Below, piece by piece: positions 1-14,800 of a stretch of 64,000 nucleotides of DNA. The notes under the pieces were generated by a model that ran no database searches, was not told the DNA's origin, and saw only the letters and a list, made by a program, of their open reading frames with translations. This DNA comes from Pterobdella sp. o SKG-2022. Its lineage: Eukaryota > Annelida > Clitellata > Hirudinida > Piscicolidae. A program made the translations under genes and the position numbers. Every line of letters starts with the position of its first letter. Positions within the stretch are counted from its first letter, which is position 1. Location of the stretch: the NCBI GenBank assembly GCA_964035795.1, contig OZ038320.1, positions 4,465,896 through 4,529,895 on the forward strand. The letters run 5' to 3'.

Positions 1-3000
1 AAAACAAAGTGACTTCATAATTTCATTTTTGAACTTAATTATTAAAAATAAAAACATTTTTCGTCATAATAGTTTTATTGTACATATGACGTGCTATTCC
101 GTAATGGAAAACAAAAAATTTTTAACTTGCAAACAGCGAATAAATAAAAAATGAAAAGTATATTTTCAAAAAATGTTTACGTTTGGGTTATTTACCTAAG
201 AATTATGTATAATGGATCTAGGTTTCTATCTAAATGTAAGATTATACTACTGTTATTACGAAATAATCCTCAACTGATGAACTCAAAATAAATCAATTTT
301 ATTTATTTGTATTCATTATTCATATAGATATATACCAAAAAAAAGTACTAATGAAATTATTTCAAACAAGTTCTAAGTTCAAATCTCTAAATGAATTTCA
401 CATATAGGCAAAGTGGTTGTATGAAAGACAGTGCAATAAAATTTATAATAAAAGAATAATGCACATACGCTGTGTTTCTCGTGCAGCCATGTCTGACTTG
501 GAAAACATTATAGAAATTTATAGACAAAATCTAGACAATGATAGAAAGATAATTGACATGGGCGACGTAAACTACAGAGTTTGAAGTCGAAAATAATAAT
601 ATTCAATAGATATGGTGTAATAAAATCATTTTATGTTCATTAAATTGGCGTTATTTGAAGACATTATGAAATTTTCTTCGTATGATTGGAGACATCAAAT
701 TTTAATTTTGACAGATATGCGGGGAGTATGACGTAGTAATGATTTATTCTCAAAAATTTTTATAACGTAAAAATATTTTTATGATTTGAATTGTTGAATA
801 ATTGATGTTAAACATAGAGAAAGATAGCAAAATACGTCAAAAAGCAATACAGTCAAAAAAAAATAATGTTGATAATCTGTTTATTGTCACGAACTCATTT
901 ATATTTAGAAATCTTTTCAAAATACTCACGAAGTTCATAATCATGAAATTTTTAGAAATTTTGTATTAAAAGTGGCCAAATAAAATACAGAAATTAATTT
1001 ATTTTCTTGGTCATGTCATTCAAAAACTTTTATTCATGAGTTTAATTATAATTTTGTTCATTATGTTGACTGGACAATGGATGATCGTAATTATATTTAT
1101 TGAAATTTCAGTTACATATGAATAGTTGCAATAAGTTAAAATAACGAAGTTCAGATTTTTTGAAATTTAATATGATGTGTTCAAAATTTAGATAAACCTT
1201 GAAACACAAAGATTTTTACACAATTTCATTGTTGAATCTCTCTGTGGGTCTCTATAGATAAAAAATTAAATTGAATTATAGGCCCAACATAGATTTATAT
1301 TAAAGCGGTGTTTTATCATAAATTCAAACGTAAATACAAAAAATTTTGCTTCTAATCCTGGAACCTAATTGAAAAAACTGAAAAATGTTTTTGGCTGAAT
1401 AAAAGGGTGCTCACAAATTAAAAGAACAAAAGAATTGACGTGAAAAGAGATTACTGAAAGAAATTCATTTAAGGATCGTTTTCACAGATATTAAATTATT
1501 TATTTTTCACTGAAAATAATTTCTTTATGATAAATTTTCACTCAAACATTTTTGGAAAAGTTTTCAATAATTTTCGATTATCAAAAAACCTTCTGTAACA
1601 CTCCTATTTTGAGAAAAATGAAGTTTTTTCTCGAAATTACTGAAACAAATATTGTTTTGCGTCCAGAAATTTATACATGTAGAAAATTCGAAATCAAAGG
1701 TCAGAGATTGTTTTAAATCTTTTTTTTTGCTTGTTTATGCACATTAAATTTTTTCAAAAAAAATGATTTTCGTGAGATTTTGTGTTACTGGATATTTCCT
1801 AGAAAATTTATTCAAACAAAATTTTTAAAAAAAAAAACGAATTTTATAATAATTGTTAGATTATAATTAAAAAGGATTTTAGAAGCAAGTATGGTGGACG
1901 GCTGAGTAAGCTGGGTTATTAAAAGATATTGATTTCATGATTGGCTCTCCTAAATAGAAGAGATAGCACCATAAATGCTTTTTCAGTTACTAAAGTAGTT
2001 TTTTTCAACATCAATTTCGAAAAAGTTTGATTTTTCAAGCCAAAATTTTTCTTTAAATTAAAAAGTGTGAAAAAAATGTTTTTTATTGCACGTATAAATA
2101 CATGCATGGATGTATGCATTGTTTATTTCAAAAAGTGTTCAAAGAATCTGTGATTTAATTAAAAGTGAATGTTTGAATTTTAGATGCCTTCTTCCCAATG
2201 TCTTCATGAATTGCCAAAAACAAAAACGTTTTTAATGAATGTTGAAATATTTATGATGCTGAATATTTGCTAAAGCATCATTTCCAATTTGTACTAATAC
2301 TTTCAAACATGCCTTTTCTAAATCTGAATAAAACCATATACAAAATTCCTTTCAGATACTAATAATGATAAGAATGAAAAAAGGGTAAAAATTTATGCGA
2401 AGTTTATGCGTGAATTTGGATTTATTTAGTTTTTGTTTAATTTGTGATTTTATGCGTTGCTAAGGCCTTGTTGTTTTCAAAAGAACATTATACTCGGCTT
2501 CTCTTCTATTTGATAACATGTGTTAGTTTTCGAAAACTATTTCAGTTTTGAATATTAAACCATTTAAGTAGATCTTTTATATAGTTCATTTTTTATTTCT
2601 TTTTTGAATCCCTTTTTCGTTTATATTCGCCATAAAAAGTTCATCTTTATTCGATAGAATTGAATGATATAATATAATCATCTAATTTAGTTAATGAATT
2701 CACAAAAATATCGTGTTTTGCCAAACCTGTTATGAGTATCTTTGACTTCATTCAAATTGACATTCAATTGAGAAACTCCTCAACTGATAAGCTTTGTTAT
2801 CAAGCTGAAATTAATTATATTAGATAACTTTAAAAACAGTCAAACACTGCTCAAATGCAAAGCTAACAAAGCTGCGAACATCATATATAGGGATGTGACT
2901 ATATATATCTATTTACGTTCATGCTACATGACTGAATATATGTGTATATATAATTTTAATATAATGAATAATAATGAAAATTCTGAAAAGAAATAAGTAA

Positions 3001-5841
3001 GCTATTTTAACTACGTCAATAAAATACGTAGACAGTCTAAGGAAGATTGATTCACTCTGACTAGGTGGTTCATACGAAAGCATTAAATAGAAATAAAATT
3101 TTTATAAAAAGAACAGCTGTAGAATAAAATATTCTCCTCACAACACGAAAGATTACAATGAACATTTTAATTATGAACATTTATTTCATGCGCATCGTTA
3201 TTGCTTCAATGAATACAAGACAGCCGAAAGATATCGATAATAAACTCAAAGTATAGAATACTAAGATTTCACATTAAGACATATTGAATTAATCTGAAAA
3301 ACATAAAATTTTTCTATATCTTGTAAATTTTTAAGAAAAAAATGAATTTACAGGAATCATATAATAAATTATAATATTTAAAAGCCGGAATTAGAATTTC
3401 AAAACTGGACATATCATAAAATATAAGACCAGAAATAAATTTGACAGCTATAATTTCATTACAGTGTTATCAAGGGATGTAGATTGAACCATAAACTACA
3501 TCTAAAAGAGAGTTTTTTTTATGAAACCGCATTTAAATTTAATGGTTTGAATTATTAAATCACACTTAAACCCATTGTATAAAAGTTTAAATTGAATTTC
3601 ATAAAAATTGTTTCAGCTGATCAATCGTTATACATATTCAAAAGGCGGGAGTGCTTATTTTGGAAAAAACTTTTTAAACAAAATTTCAACAAACGAAAAA
3701 AATAAGTATACAACGGTTTTCGGAATAGAAAATTAATTTTTACTACATAGGCAAATATTTCAACAAAATTGTAGATGTGTGAAGCTATAAATAAAATTAG
3801 AAACTAATTGTCGATTTGGCTGATATTTAGAGTTTGAAAATAAAAAAAAACAACATATTGATGATATAGACACAACTTCTTAGAGAAAAATTAAATTTTC
3901 AACATACTTCTTTATAGAAGTTAGAAAATATCTTAGTATAAAAATGCCGAATTTAAAGTTAAAAAAAAAAGTATTCCTTTGAGTATATGTTGAATAATTT
4001 AAATGCATCTTTTTACGATTCAGTTTAGCAAAAATTGTTTCTTGTCCGTTAGAGATAGATCTATGTATAAATTATGTAGAAATTTAATTCGAAAAACTTC
4101 TTTGAAAAATTTTATATATAAAAGTGAATTGTAAGTAAGATGTCTACATTTTAAACAAGACATCCATAAATACTGAAGTTCTAAATAATTAATCTGAATT
4201 TTATGATTTTGGCTCAAAGTTTCAAATCAATTATTTAAAAGTATTTTTATATTTTTATTTCTTTCTCGAAATTCTTCATCTATCCGACTTTAACCCAATA
4301 CCCTCGAATAAACCAAAATAAATCTATTCAAAATACTTATCATTTAATTATAAGAAAATGCCTTGTTTTATTTAATATCAAAATTATTTTGAAAGTTTTT
4401 TTAGTTTGAATGCGAGACATACATATTTCAACTTGTAAATTAAGCAAATTCAACTATTTCAAAGTTAAATTTCATGTAGACTGAATTTCTTTTGTTTCAA
4501 TTTTTCTTTGAAAATTTTGACTGCGTACATAAATTCAATAAAAACTGAAGAAAAGATTATAAATAATAATTTCCATATTCAAATTTACCTTGCTTATTTA
4601 TACAATCTTTTTGATAAATAATTTCACGTTGTTATATGTTGAAATGTTACCTTGATCCAATGAAAATTTTCATTGAAAAAGCAAGTATTTAACATGTGAA
4701 ATGTTTAATTTGTCAAGTACAAGCGAAGATGAGTTTTAAGCATATGTTTTGAACTAGATAATTAATATAAAATAGATGTGAGTCTTTTTCTAAAACACCA
4801 AAATCCAAAAAATCTGAAACTATGTTATGCATATTAGTTTTTACATACTATATATATATTCATATGCATATGCACAAAGATCTTGGTACCTTGATGGATT
4901 TCATTTATCGAACGTTAAAGTGTCACATTCTCTAATATCCTATTATGTTACAGAAGTTGTCGCTTTTTTTCATTTATGTCTTTATTTGAATGCTCTATAA
5001 AAAATCTTTGTATCATCTGATACAACATTGCCAAAGCTTCAAGATATATATATAGAACCAATAACATTAATGAGATAATTGATCACTTTGCAAGAGGTTT
5101 GATGTTTATAGTACACTTTTTAAAAATTGATTACCAATTTTTCGAATGAGCATGTTCAAAATTATACAACTAGATGTTATAGAGAATATTCAAGAAAGGC
5201 CTGCTATGTCAAAACAATTGCTAAAACATGCTGCTTGTTTAAAAAAAAATTATTATGATAACATAATTAAAGGTTTAAAATAGAGAACATTGATGTTGCA
5301 CCATTTCTATACTAATGAGCTGAACTGCAGTTGAGTTTGACGTTCTTAGTTGATCAACCTAGCGATTAACGCCTTAAATGTTGAATTTTTAAACAAAAAT
5401 TGTTAGAAAAGTTATAATATTGATTATTGGAGATAAAAACAAAGTATACTTTTCAAAGATAATAATGAGCACATAAAGTTTTTTCAAATCTTAGTAATAT
5501 CTTTACCAGTATTTTTGCATTTTCGAATAATAATTAGAAATTTTAAACAATTTAATCAAAAGTATACGACATAAAATATCTCAATTGAGTAAAATGAAAG
5601 TCAACGTTTGGCCTTTAATAAAAATCACTTTTTAATACCATAATAAGGCTTTCATACGCAAAGATTTCTGAATAATATACATTAGAAGCATACAGTGAAT
5701 ATAAAGCGAGCTTTTTAGAAGCGTACAACGTAGAACGGTTCAGTGTAGGCGAATATAAATCAAATTTTATGGACGTTCATGTTATTTTTGTAGAAAATTT
5801 AATGTAACTTTTCAGAGACATCGTGTGTATTTTTCTTCAAT
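1..5841. other. Intergenic AT-rich DNA
   Basis: No supported gene apart from a weak small ORF at 489-584. A CGCCAT core lies at 2628. No mobile element was recognised. Confidence 0.6.
489..584 (+). CDS. Weak candidate: small ORF or 5' coding exon (31 aa)
   Basis: ATG in a good context (GCCATGT) directly after an acceptor-like string TGTTTCTCGTGCAG. It reads MSDLENIIEIYRQNLDNDRK and then 11 more residues to TGA. A possible donor GAC|GTAAAC lies at about 566. The peptide is hydrophilic and charged, unlike the Phe/Ile/Lys-rich chance ORFs nearby. No family recognised. It could be the first exon of a plus-strand gene, or chance. Confidence 0.2.
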   Translation: MSDLENIIEIYRQNLDNDRKIIDMGDVNYRV

Positions 5842-5893
5842 ATTTTGTAACGAAAAACATCAAATTATCATTTGATATTTTTCGTTACAAAAT
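5842..5893. repeat. Near-perfect 52-bp hairpin
   Basis: Arms 5842-5865 and 5870-5893 are 24 bp each with a four-base loop and one mismatch (C at 5858 opposite A at 5877), which becomes a G-U pair if transcribed from the minus strand. The core is GTAACGAAAAA/TTTTTCGTTAC. It may be a short precursor-like RNA hairpin, a tiny palindromic element or a cruciform site. No target duplication is seen. Confidence 0.75.
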
Positions 5894-8800
5894 TAAATTT
5901 AAACTTCATGATCTACATCACTTTTAAAATGAATTTTTATACTCCTAAACAACATCATAAAATTTTTTCAATGAAACTTGAATATTACTCAATTTTTTCA
6001 GAAATACTGTGCTTGAAATGTATTTTGAAATTTACAACGCTATAAATATAGCTGGAAATTTGTTTTGCTTACAATCGTTACTTCTTAGATGCAGGAATAA
6101 TTTATTATTTAAGAAAATAAGCTAGAAAATCTCTAAAATATGGGTCCCTTCAATAAATCAAAAATTTATTTTAAATTTTTTTGATGATCATTCTCAAACG
6201 TAGCTTAGAGAAAAAATATTTCTTTTGAAAAGTTAAAATACTGAAATTTATGAAAAAATATCTTACTTCTTGATATTTTTGAGTTATTATAGTGGATATA
6301 CTTCAATTCATTGTTTGATAGTGCAATATGTTTGCAACTAAAGATATGTTGGAGTTAAATGTAGAAAGGTTATTTCAAAACAATAAATTAGATTTAAATT
6401 GAAAAAATCACAATATCTTTCACATAAAAATGAAAGTTTGATATAAACTCATATAAAGGATTGAAGAATTTAACTTGGTATAATTTAGGAATATGTGATT
6501 TTTAAAAAATATAATTTATATGGTTGAGTCAGATGATGTATTTATATCAAAGTTATGGCAAATTTTTTTAGCTTAAAACATTAAAATGAGTCAGGTTTTG
6601 TATTTAATGATTATTTTCAATTCTCACATTGCTTGTTACAAAACTGATTTCATCAATACATTATAATTAGATGAATTCCTTTCTAAGTCTAATAAAATGA
6701 TCGAGTTTTCTCATTTAACTGTTTTGAACATAAGTTTCCATTAACAAAATATTTGTATTATTGCTGTTATACCTGAGAATGTCAACTTAAAATTTGTTGA
6801 AATGATTATCAAAAAAATTTTTTGCACTATTGAAAAAATTTTGACTTATCATTTATCTATGAAACATATCAAAAATATTTCATTGTTTGATAGCTGTTAT
6901 AAAACTTTTTTTGATAATTTAATAATTATTTTAACACTTATTGTTTTGAAAACAGTGTGATATTCATTTTGATATTAAATCAATGTAAACTGATTTTAGT
7001 TGAAAAATTTTAAATTTTTCACATAAATTGATTCATTTCAGAATTATCAATATTTATATACGTTGATGCATACTTTTTATGCATTCAAACTTTTTTTGGA
7101 AATTTTTATTCTATTTAAAATGTTTCATCTTTTTTTATGTTTTTTAAAAAATTCTCATTGATATTTTAAAACGTTTTTAAATGATATATGATACTGCTGA
7201 ACTTTCTCGAACATTATTTCAGGCACAAATAGTTTCCAATCATAAACATTCTTCCCAAACATAATTATTTCACACTAAGAACATTTTCTTTGTCTCGATA
7301 GAGTACTAAATTATTTTGAGTTTTTATACAAGAATTGAGTAATCATTCACAAGATTATTTCTAAATAATTTTAAAAATTGTTTTAATTTTTATATCAGGT
7401 AAAAGAGTTTTTCATATTAAAGCTCTCATTAGGTTTTGTGTTATCGTTTCATACATTTTGCTCTAAACTCAATAAATTCCATTTCTCATTATTTTACGAT
7501 AAGCTCGATCTTAGCTCGAATGATAGTTTGTTTTGAATTCATCAAGTTAAAGAATTTTTTGTGTTATCAGTCGAGGTAACGTTGATTACGAGTTGTATCT
7601 AGTAACCTTTATTTTAATTTTTGTTCTCATAAACTCATGTTATTGCTTCTTATTTTAAACAAACACTTGAACCTCTCTCTAATGTTACTCCAGCAACATC
7701 ATTAAATCAAGCCTGTGTTCGGCCCCTTCAATATATCCGTTCACGACTTAAGCGCCTTATATCTTTTTTTTATCGTTAAAAGTTAAATAATCCCCAAGTA
7801 GCCACATTATAAACGATCTCGAAACTAAACCTCGAAGATATTCTATCAAAAAATATTCAATTTTTCGATATTTTTCATACTTTTCAGTGGAATAGAGGAT
7901 CTACGATGGCATTCTGAATCAGCCGAAACGTGTAAAGCACATTAGTCTGAACATAAAACACATTAGCAATCTTGAAAAACAACTATATATAAAGTCAAGT
8001 TGTTTTTTATTTTTGACAACTCGAATTTCCAAATATAAATAAATTGTGAATATTGAAAAACACATCAAATAGATTATTTATTATATTTTAAAGATTCAGC
8101 GATATATAGAATGGGATAAAATATAACTTACATTATCCAGTATATCAACTGATATCAGAACTACATTCACTAGCCAACGATAATAATTATAGTATTAATA
8201 ATATATAGTTCACCCAATACCGAGAACTTCATTCAACAAACTTCAAATGGAGGAGCCATTGCAGATTGCAGTATTTATATCTTGTTCCAGCCCTGTTTGA
8301 ACAATGCTATCATTTGTACGCGGGAACCATAAACGTATATACAAAATCTTTCACTGCTAATAAAAACAGTAAACATAAAGGATTATAAAATTATTCCATT
8401 TTATGCAATTATATTAAAAATATTATGGAATCTTTTAATCACTGGAAAAATACCTAAATTAGATCAAAAAATTTTTGAATCTCATTGAAATATTTTTCAC
8501 AGTCGCAATTGTATGAACACGTTGCAAGAGTTTTTTAAGGTAATAAAAATGAATAGTTCGATGAAAGATATCAATAGGTATGAAAGTAGAACACTCTTCA
8601 CATTTATTCATAAAAAGAATGAACTCGAGAAATGTAGTAAAAGACTGAATTTTTGTTAATTATAGGATTATGAAGAAAATAGAAACTTTTAACAGATCCG
8701 AAAGTTTCTTTTGTATCATTGTACATTTTCAACTAAAATTTATTCCAATTAGTCCCATGCAAAAACTTCAAGTTTCAATAAAGATTGAGAACAAATAATA

Positions 8801-11800
8801 ATTAAAGTATAATTAAATTGATTTTAATTTAAAAATACTATTATGTATTTCAAATTTCAAATTAAATGAGTCATTTTTAATTTATAGAGAATAGAAAATT
8901 CTGTAGCAAATTCTTCAACAACTCAAATCAAATTTGTGTAAAATTATTTTGAAACATTTGAATGTGATCCTAAAGTAATTTTTCTCAAAGAATTATCAAT
9001 TGGTATTAAAACTTTCAAATGAATAACTGGATTTTTTCAGTATACTAACTACTCACTAATAAATTGCAAATAAATTTCAATAAACAAAAAGTTTTTCAAT
9101 GACTTCCAGCATTAACAAATATAAGGAAGAATTTTCATTTGGGAAGTTAAACTCTCACAAAAATAAATTTTTCGATTTATAGATATCTTGAACCAACTCA
9201 GTGGTATAAAATTTTCATTAGCAAAATTTACTTGAAAGTATATTTTAAAACTACTTAACTAAGAAATTTCATAAAAAAATTTTTGTAGTATAATGTTGAT
9301 TTTGAAATCCTTGGTTAGTTAGTTCGAAATGGAATTTGATTTTCTGAATTTATTATTCAGTTTTGCTAGGATGAAGTTGTTAAATTCTCTTGTGCTATTG
9401 AGAATGTTTAAGAAAAAATTCCATTATATTCAAAAAATATATAATATATATATATATAACATATATATATTATAGAAATTGAATAAACAAATATTTCTGA
9501 CATAAATTTAATTTTATAGGAAATTACAATAAAAAATACTTTGTTTAATTCAATTTTTTCATATCTTAGTTGTTTACTACAAACTATATAATTTTCAAGA
9601 ACTCTTCTAAACATAATCTGAGCACTAAAATGTATTCACTAGAAAAAATTTCTAAAAAATACATGAGATGGCTCGCAAAAAAAACGATATTTTAACTCTA
9701 ATATGTTTTATGTTGAGAGGATTTTTTACACATATATTCGAATAAATTTATCGTAGCTCATTTCATCTTAGAAGTTATATTTGTTTATCGTTATTATTAA
9801 ATAATTCGTTTGCCTTATAAGTGAGCGCAATATATCCTAAATTTATATATGAGCATAAGCTGTTAAACATAAAATTTGTTGTTTAATATTATGAATGTTT
9901 AATATTTGAACAATAATTAAATGAAATTATAGCACGCTATAAACTGAGATGATAATAATTCGAAAACAACACACACTTTTGATTAGAATATTGACCACTT
10001 TAGCTGTTTCTCTAAGGTCCGATTGTGTACATTTTGTATTTACTCTTAATGAAACTATGCAAAAAAAGCATTGTGAAGAAGAAAATTTTTAGAAATCAAG
10101 TTTGAAAAAAGTTTTCTACAGTTTCAACAAAAAAATAAATTCTTAGATTAATTCTCAAATATTCAAATACTGTTTCAAGATGGTTCGGAAAACAGATGAA
10201 GTAATATCATAAGCATTTTGCTTAATGAACAACAGCTCCGGGGCTTAAGCTTTATTATTCAGTATAAACTAACAGCTTCGCATATATTATGCTAAACATG
10301 TGTTTTCAGGTTTTGTTTTGAAGCTGTATGCAGGGACTTATAAATCTCAGTCTCTGAATCAGATTAATGAAAGAATTAAATTGGATTTACATTGAATTGT
10401 GATCCTTGTAATATAATTTGGTAGAAATAAAGTTTTGATAAGAAAATATCTTATCATTACCATTGAACACTTTCTTAAAAACAATCTATTTATTTTAAAT
10501 TATAAAGATGTATGCATTTCATTTCTTTTTAATTACCTCGTTGACATTTTTATGTCTTCAATAAGATGCACATGAGAATTAACAAATTTCCATTAGATTG
10601 AGTGGAAAAATAAAAGTAGAACTGCTACTGAGAGTTTGTCTATTTGAGAGTATTTTTGAAAGTGACTTCCTTAAAATATCAGTTTGACTATTTTATTTTG
10701 TTTCGACATTACATGATATTGAAAGTACTTCATATTTTTGAATTCATGATTCCCAATTATCTGTTACTCAATAAAATTCGAAATGAAGATTTGCAACTTC
10801 TTACCACTGTTTCTAAAGAATTAATGTTTTTTGTTGAAAAACCTGATTATTCACTAAAAGACGTTCAAAACATGAATATGAAGCAATTTTTAATTAAAGC
10901 TTCACTACAACTCAACATATAAGGTCATACTCAATGGATTGATACCTTCTTTTATGTTAGCGAAGATTGTGAAATTTCATCGAAAAATATACTTAAAATT
11001 TAGCTAAATTTTTAAAAATATACATCGAATAGCTAGAAATCTATACATTCAACCGATTATCTTGTCTTAAAGGCTAGATAGGATTTACTTCTTTTGTAAA
11101 TTATGACCAACATTTGGTCCTAATTGCGTTTCAAGTTTAAGCTTCTGAAATTACAATATTTGCCAAAGTTTTTGAATAATTTCATTATTTTTCAGCAAAT
11201 AAGAGTTTCATATTTTCTTAGAAAATAATTTAGTGAAAAATTTTGTAAACAGTTGGTTTTAGTTTTAATAATATAAATAAGAATAAAAATGAAAAAACAA
11301 TTACTGTTTGAATCTTCATCATATAGTTATAAAAAGTGGAAACTTCTTTCTAATTTCTATCGAATTTGCTTCGTTTTGAAATTGAATCGAACCGTTTTCA
11401 TATGGCTCTTTTTTTATGAAGATTTCACTTTTTCAAGTTATTTTCACAATATGAAATTGTCAATCTTTTTTGAGTAATAATATTTTCAAAAAAATGTTCA
11501 ATGATTCAGGCTCAAAAACTTGAAGCTATTGAATGAAATTTCAAAACAAATAGAAAACTTTTTCTTAAATTTTTGTTTGTATAAATCTCAGTATTCTTTG
11601 GACAAATTTAAAACGAATGCGTGTTAAGTTTAAATTAGTAAATATAAAAATAGAAAACAAGTCACTATTAATCACTTTTAGGTGTGGAATGTGTTGAATA
11701 ACTATTCAACTGAAGTTTAAAAAAATTCTGTTGTTTGTATGAATGGAATTCATAAGTTCACAAAAAAAATTAATCACGCAATTTCGTGAAGTGTTTTTTA

Positions 11801-14800
11801 TAAATCTGTTTTAAATAAATAAATTATATATTTCAGTTTGCAAAATGGGTTTTGAACATAAATTTTAGGTTCATAAAAATTTTGAAATTAATAATTGAAG
11901 TCAGCAAATTTTAAGAGCATGGAATACAGTTTTGTATGAAAAAGGTCAAACAAAACAAATGGAAAAAATAATAATGAACGTTAATAAAAAAACCAAAAAA
12001 AATTTGAATGAAGTTTAAAAATTTGATAAAAAAACCGAAATTTATAAATTTTCAATAAACATCAAAATAAAAATTTTCAAAAACAGCTTTCAGAAAAGTG
12101 ATTAAGAGAAATTTTATACATTGGTTTCAAGTAACAATCGTTCAAAAACATTTCCATGTGAATCAGCTTAATCTTTGTAAAAGAAATTCACGTTTAAATA
12201 AATTAAGCATTTATTACAAATATATTTCTAAAAAAATGCAAATCAAAACAGCAATATTGAACATAGTTCAGTGGAGGACCAAATCAGATGACCTCGTTGA
12301 GGAGAGAAAATTTATCATGGGTAATTCATAATCAACCAACTTTTATGACTTCATATAGATCTAATATTGATACATCTTTTCGACTTGGTTAATAATATAA
12401 TGCTTAAAAAGCATAAATATATTTCAACAAATATCTAAACCATCTTGTTCGAACTAATGATCAAAGCTCATAAAATGTTGAATTTCTGAGAAATATGTTT
12501 TGTTTTTAATTCTACAGTGGAAAATAGGCTGAAAATACAGACAATAGGTCGGAGTGAAAATTCTTTCAAAAGATTTTGTTTTTTTTTACACTAAACTACT
12601 TATACAAAAAAGTATGCAGAAAAAAATTTCTGGAATGAGCAGTTATCCATTAAGATATAGTAGTTTCGTTATTGTTCAATGAAAAAAGAATTAATTTTTA
12701 AGAACTATGCCATTCAAAGTAAATTTTCTGAAAAAAGAATTGCTACAAAAGGATCGATATTACATTATTCCAAAATAAAATCAGAGATCTCACATTCAAA
12801 TAATTTTCAAAAGCTTCAATAAACAGATTCTGCCAGCTAAAAGCAGTAATAAACGTCTCAAAATGAACATAATTCACGGCAGATTGTAATTCAATGTACT
12901 TCAAGCAGGCATCGAACATTTGTACCAGGTCAATTCCATTAACTCATAGAAGTTATATTTGTTAATTGAAAAATATATTCAACAAACAAACTAGTAAAAA
13001 TTGACCTCAGTTTATGAAAAATCAGTGAACCAAATAACTCTGGTAATTTTTTAGATCTTTATCTTATTCAAACTTAGATAAATGTATTTTTAAAACTGCT
13101 CTAATACATACACATACTTAGGCTCTACGTTCAATGTTTTAGAGCAGAATTGTTTCAAACATGTTGAAATGTTAATCGTGGAAAAAAGAATTCGAAAAAT
13201 TTCGAATATTCAGAGCCTGCGTAAATAGATTTCGATTCCCATTCAAATTACACCCGGTAGATAGACAGCCAAAATGAGTCCGACGAAAGATGAACAAGAG
13301 TTTAGTAATAATACTAGACAGTGTTGAAATGTCTAATCAATCATTCACAGCCCCACAGACAAACTTGAAAACATCAAAATATGGCACAATTGTGGAAATA
13401 ATACATTAGTTTAATAGTACGATCTTATCTAGAGTTCTATAAAAAGCTCTCTTTGTTAACCTTGATACTTTCAAAATTTGTTATGAAATTTTATTTTATT
13501 TTATATTAATCATATTTACAACAAAAATATGTACAAGGTTACAAGCGTCAATTATTTTGTCAGTGAAACAGAAAAATTTATCGAAAAGCTTGTTGTGAAA
13601 ATTAAAAATGTGTTCTGCACATCGTAGGTATACTTAAAAAAATAAATTTGTATTTGAAAATTCAAAGAGCTGTAGTGTAGAATGCAAAGACAAAAACCCA
13701 TTTATTGCCCATATGAATATGTTCATGGCGTTTCAATAACTTTTTCTTCTAGTATTAAAATGTGCTTTTTTAGTGTTAAATTTAATAGCACATAGAATTT
13801 TGATCGACTTTATTGAATCATCTTTTCAATGTATTTCATTATGTTGGAATATAAAGTTTACACATTAGCTTTCTAGTTGTTTTCACTACCTAGATGCAAA
13901 ATAAAGAAAGCTTAGAACTATGACTGGGTGAAAATAAGAATCGTTTTAATAACTAGAAAACACATTATCCTACATTGTATGAAAGAACTAGCAACCCTGA
14001 TAACATGAATGTTTCAAAGAGATTGTCTATCTGATACCTATGTTCGTTTTTGTTGTTCAATTTTGAATTTCAAAATTAGATTGAAATACTGCGACAATAG
14101 TTTTACTAAAATTACTAATTTAAAAAGCTGACGAATGAATAATAAATATATAATCCTAACGAATGAAAAGTAATTTTACTAAATAAAAAATTTGTCTAGT
14201 CGATTAACAGTTTAGGTAAATTTACTGAACATAAAATTTTTCAAAATTTGAATATCCTTCAATGGAAAAATAAAAGTTAAATTTCACTTGTTAGAAATAG
14301 TTGAAAAATTTATTCTTTTTTGATTTTGCATATCATACTATCATTTTCCATAACTGAGCTTTCAAAAATATTTCCCATAAACCGAATAATTAAAATAAAA
14401 ATTTTTTTATTATAAATTTTGTGTGTTTTCAAAGTTTTATCATGAATAAATATTTACATACTGAAATATATTGATTTAATACATGGATGCATAATTTATG
14501 ACAAAAATTCACATATTTCATTTCTCTTCAATTAAAGAGCTTAAAAATTTTTAGGTAAATTTCGTAGAATATTATACATTCAAATTTAGACTCAAAACAT
14601 ATTTCAAGAATATTTTTAATAAAAACTATTATGAATATGACTAAAAGGAATTATGACTTGTTTTCTCTCTTGTGAAGCCATAAAACAGAACCAAACAAGT
14701 AAAAACATTTTTTGATATTAACTATAATATTAGCAGGATAAAAAAATAGTTTCACAGGAGTTGCTGAACCTTTTTCATTATTTGCTTCAAAACCTTCACA

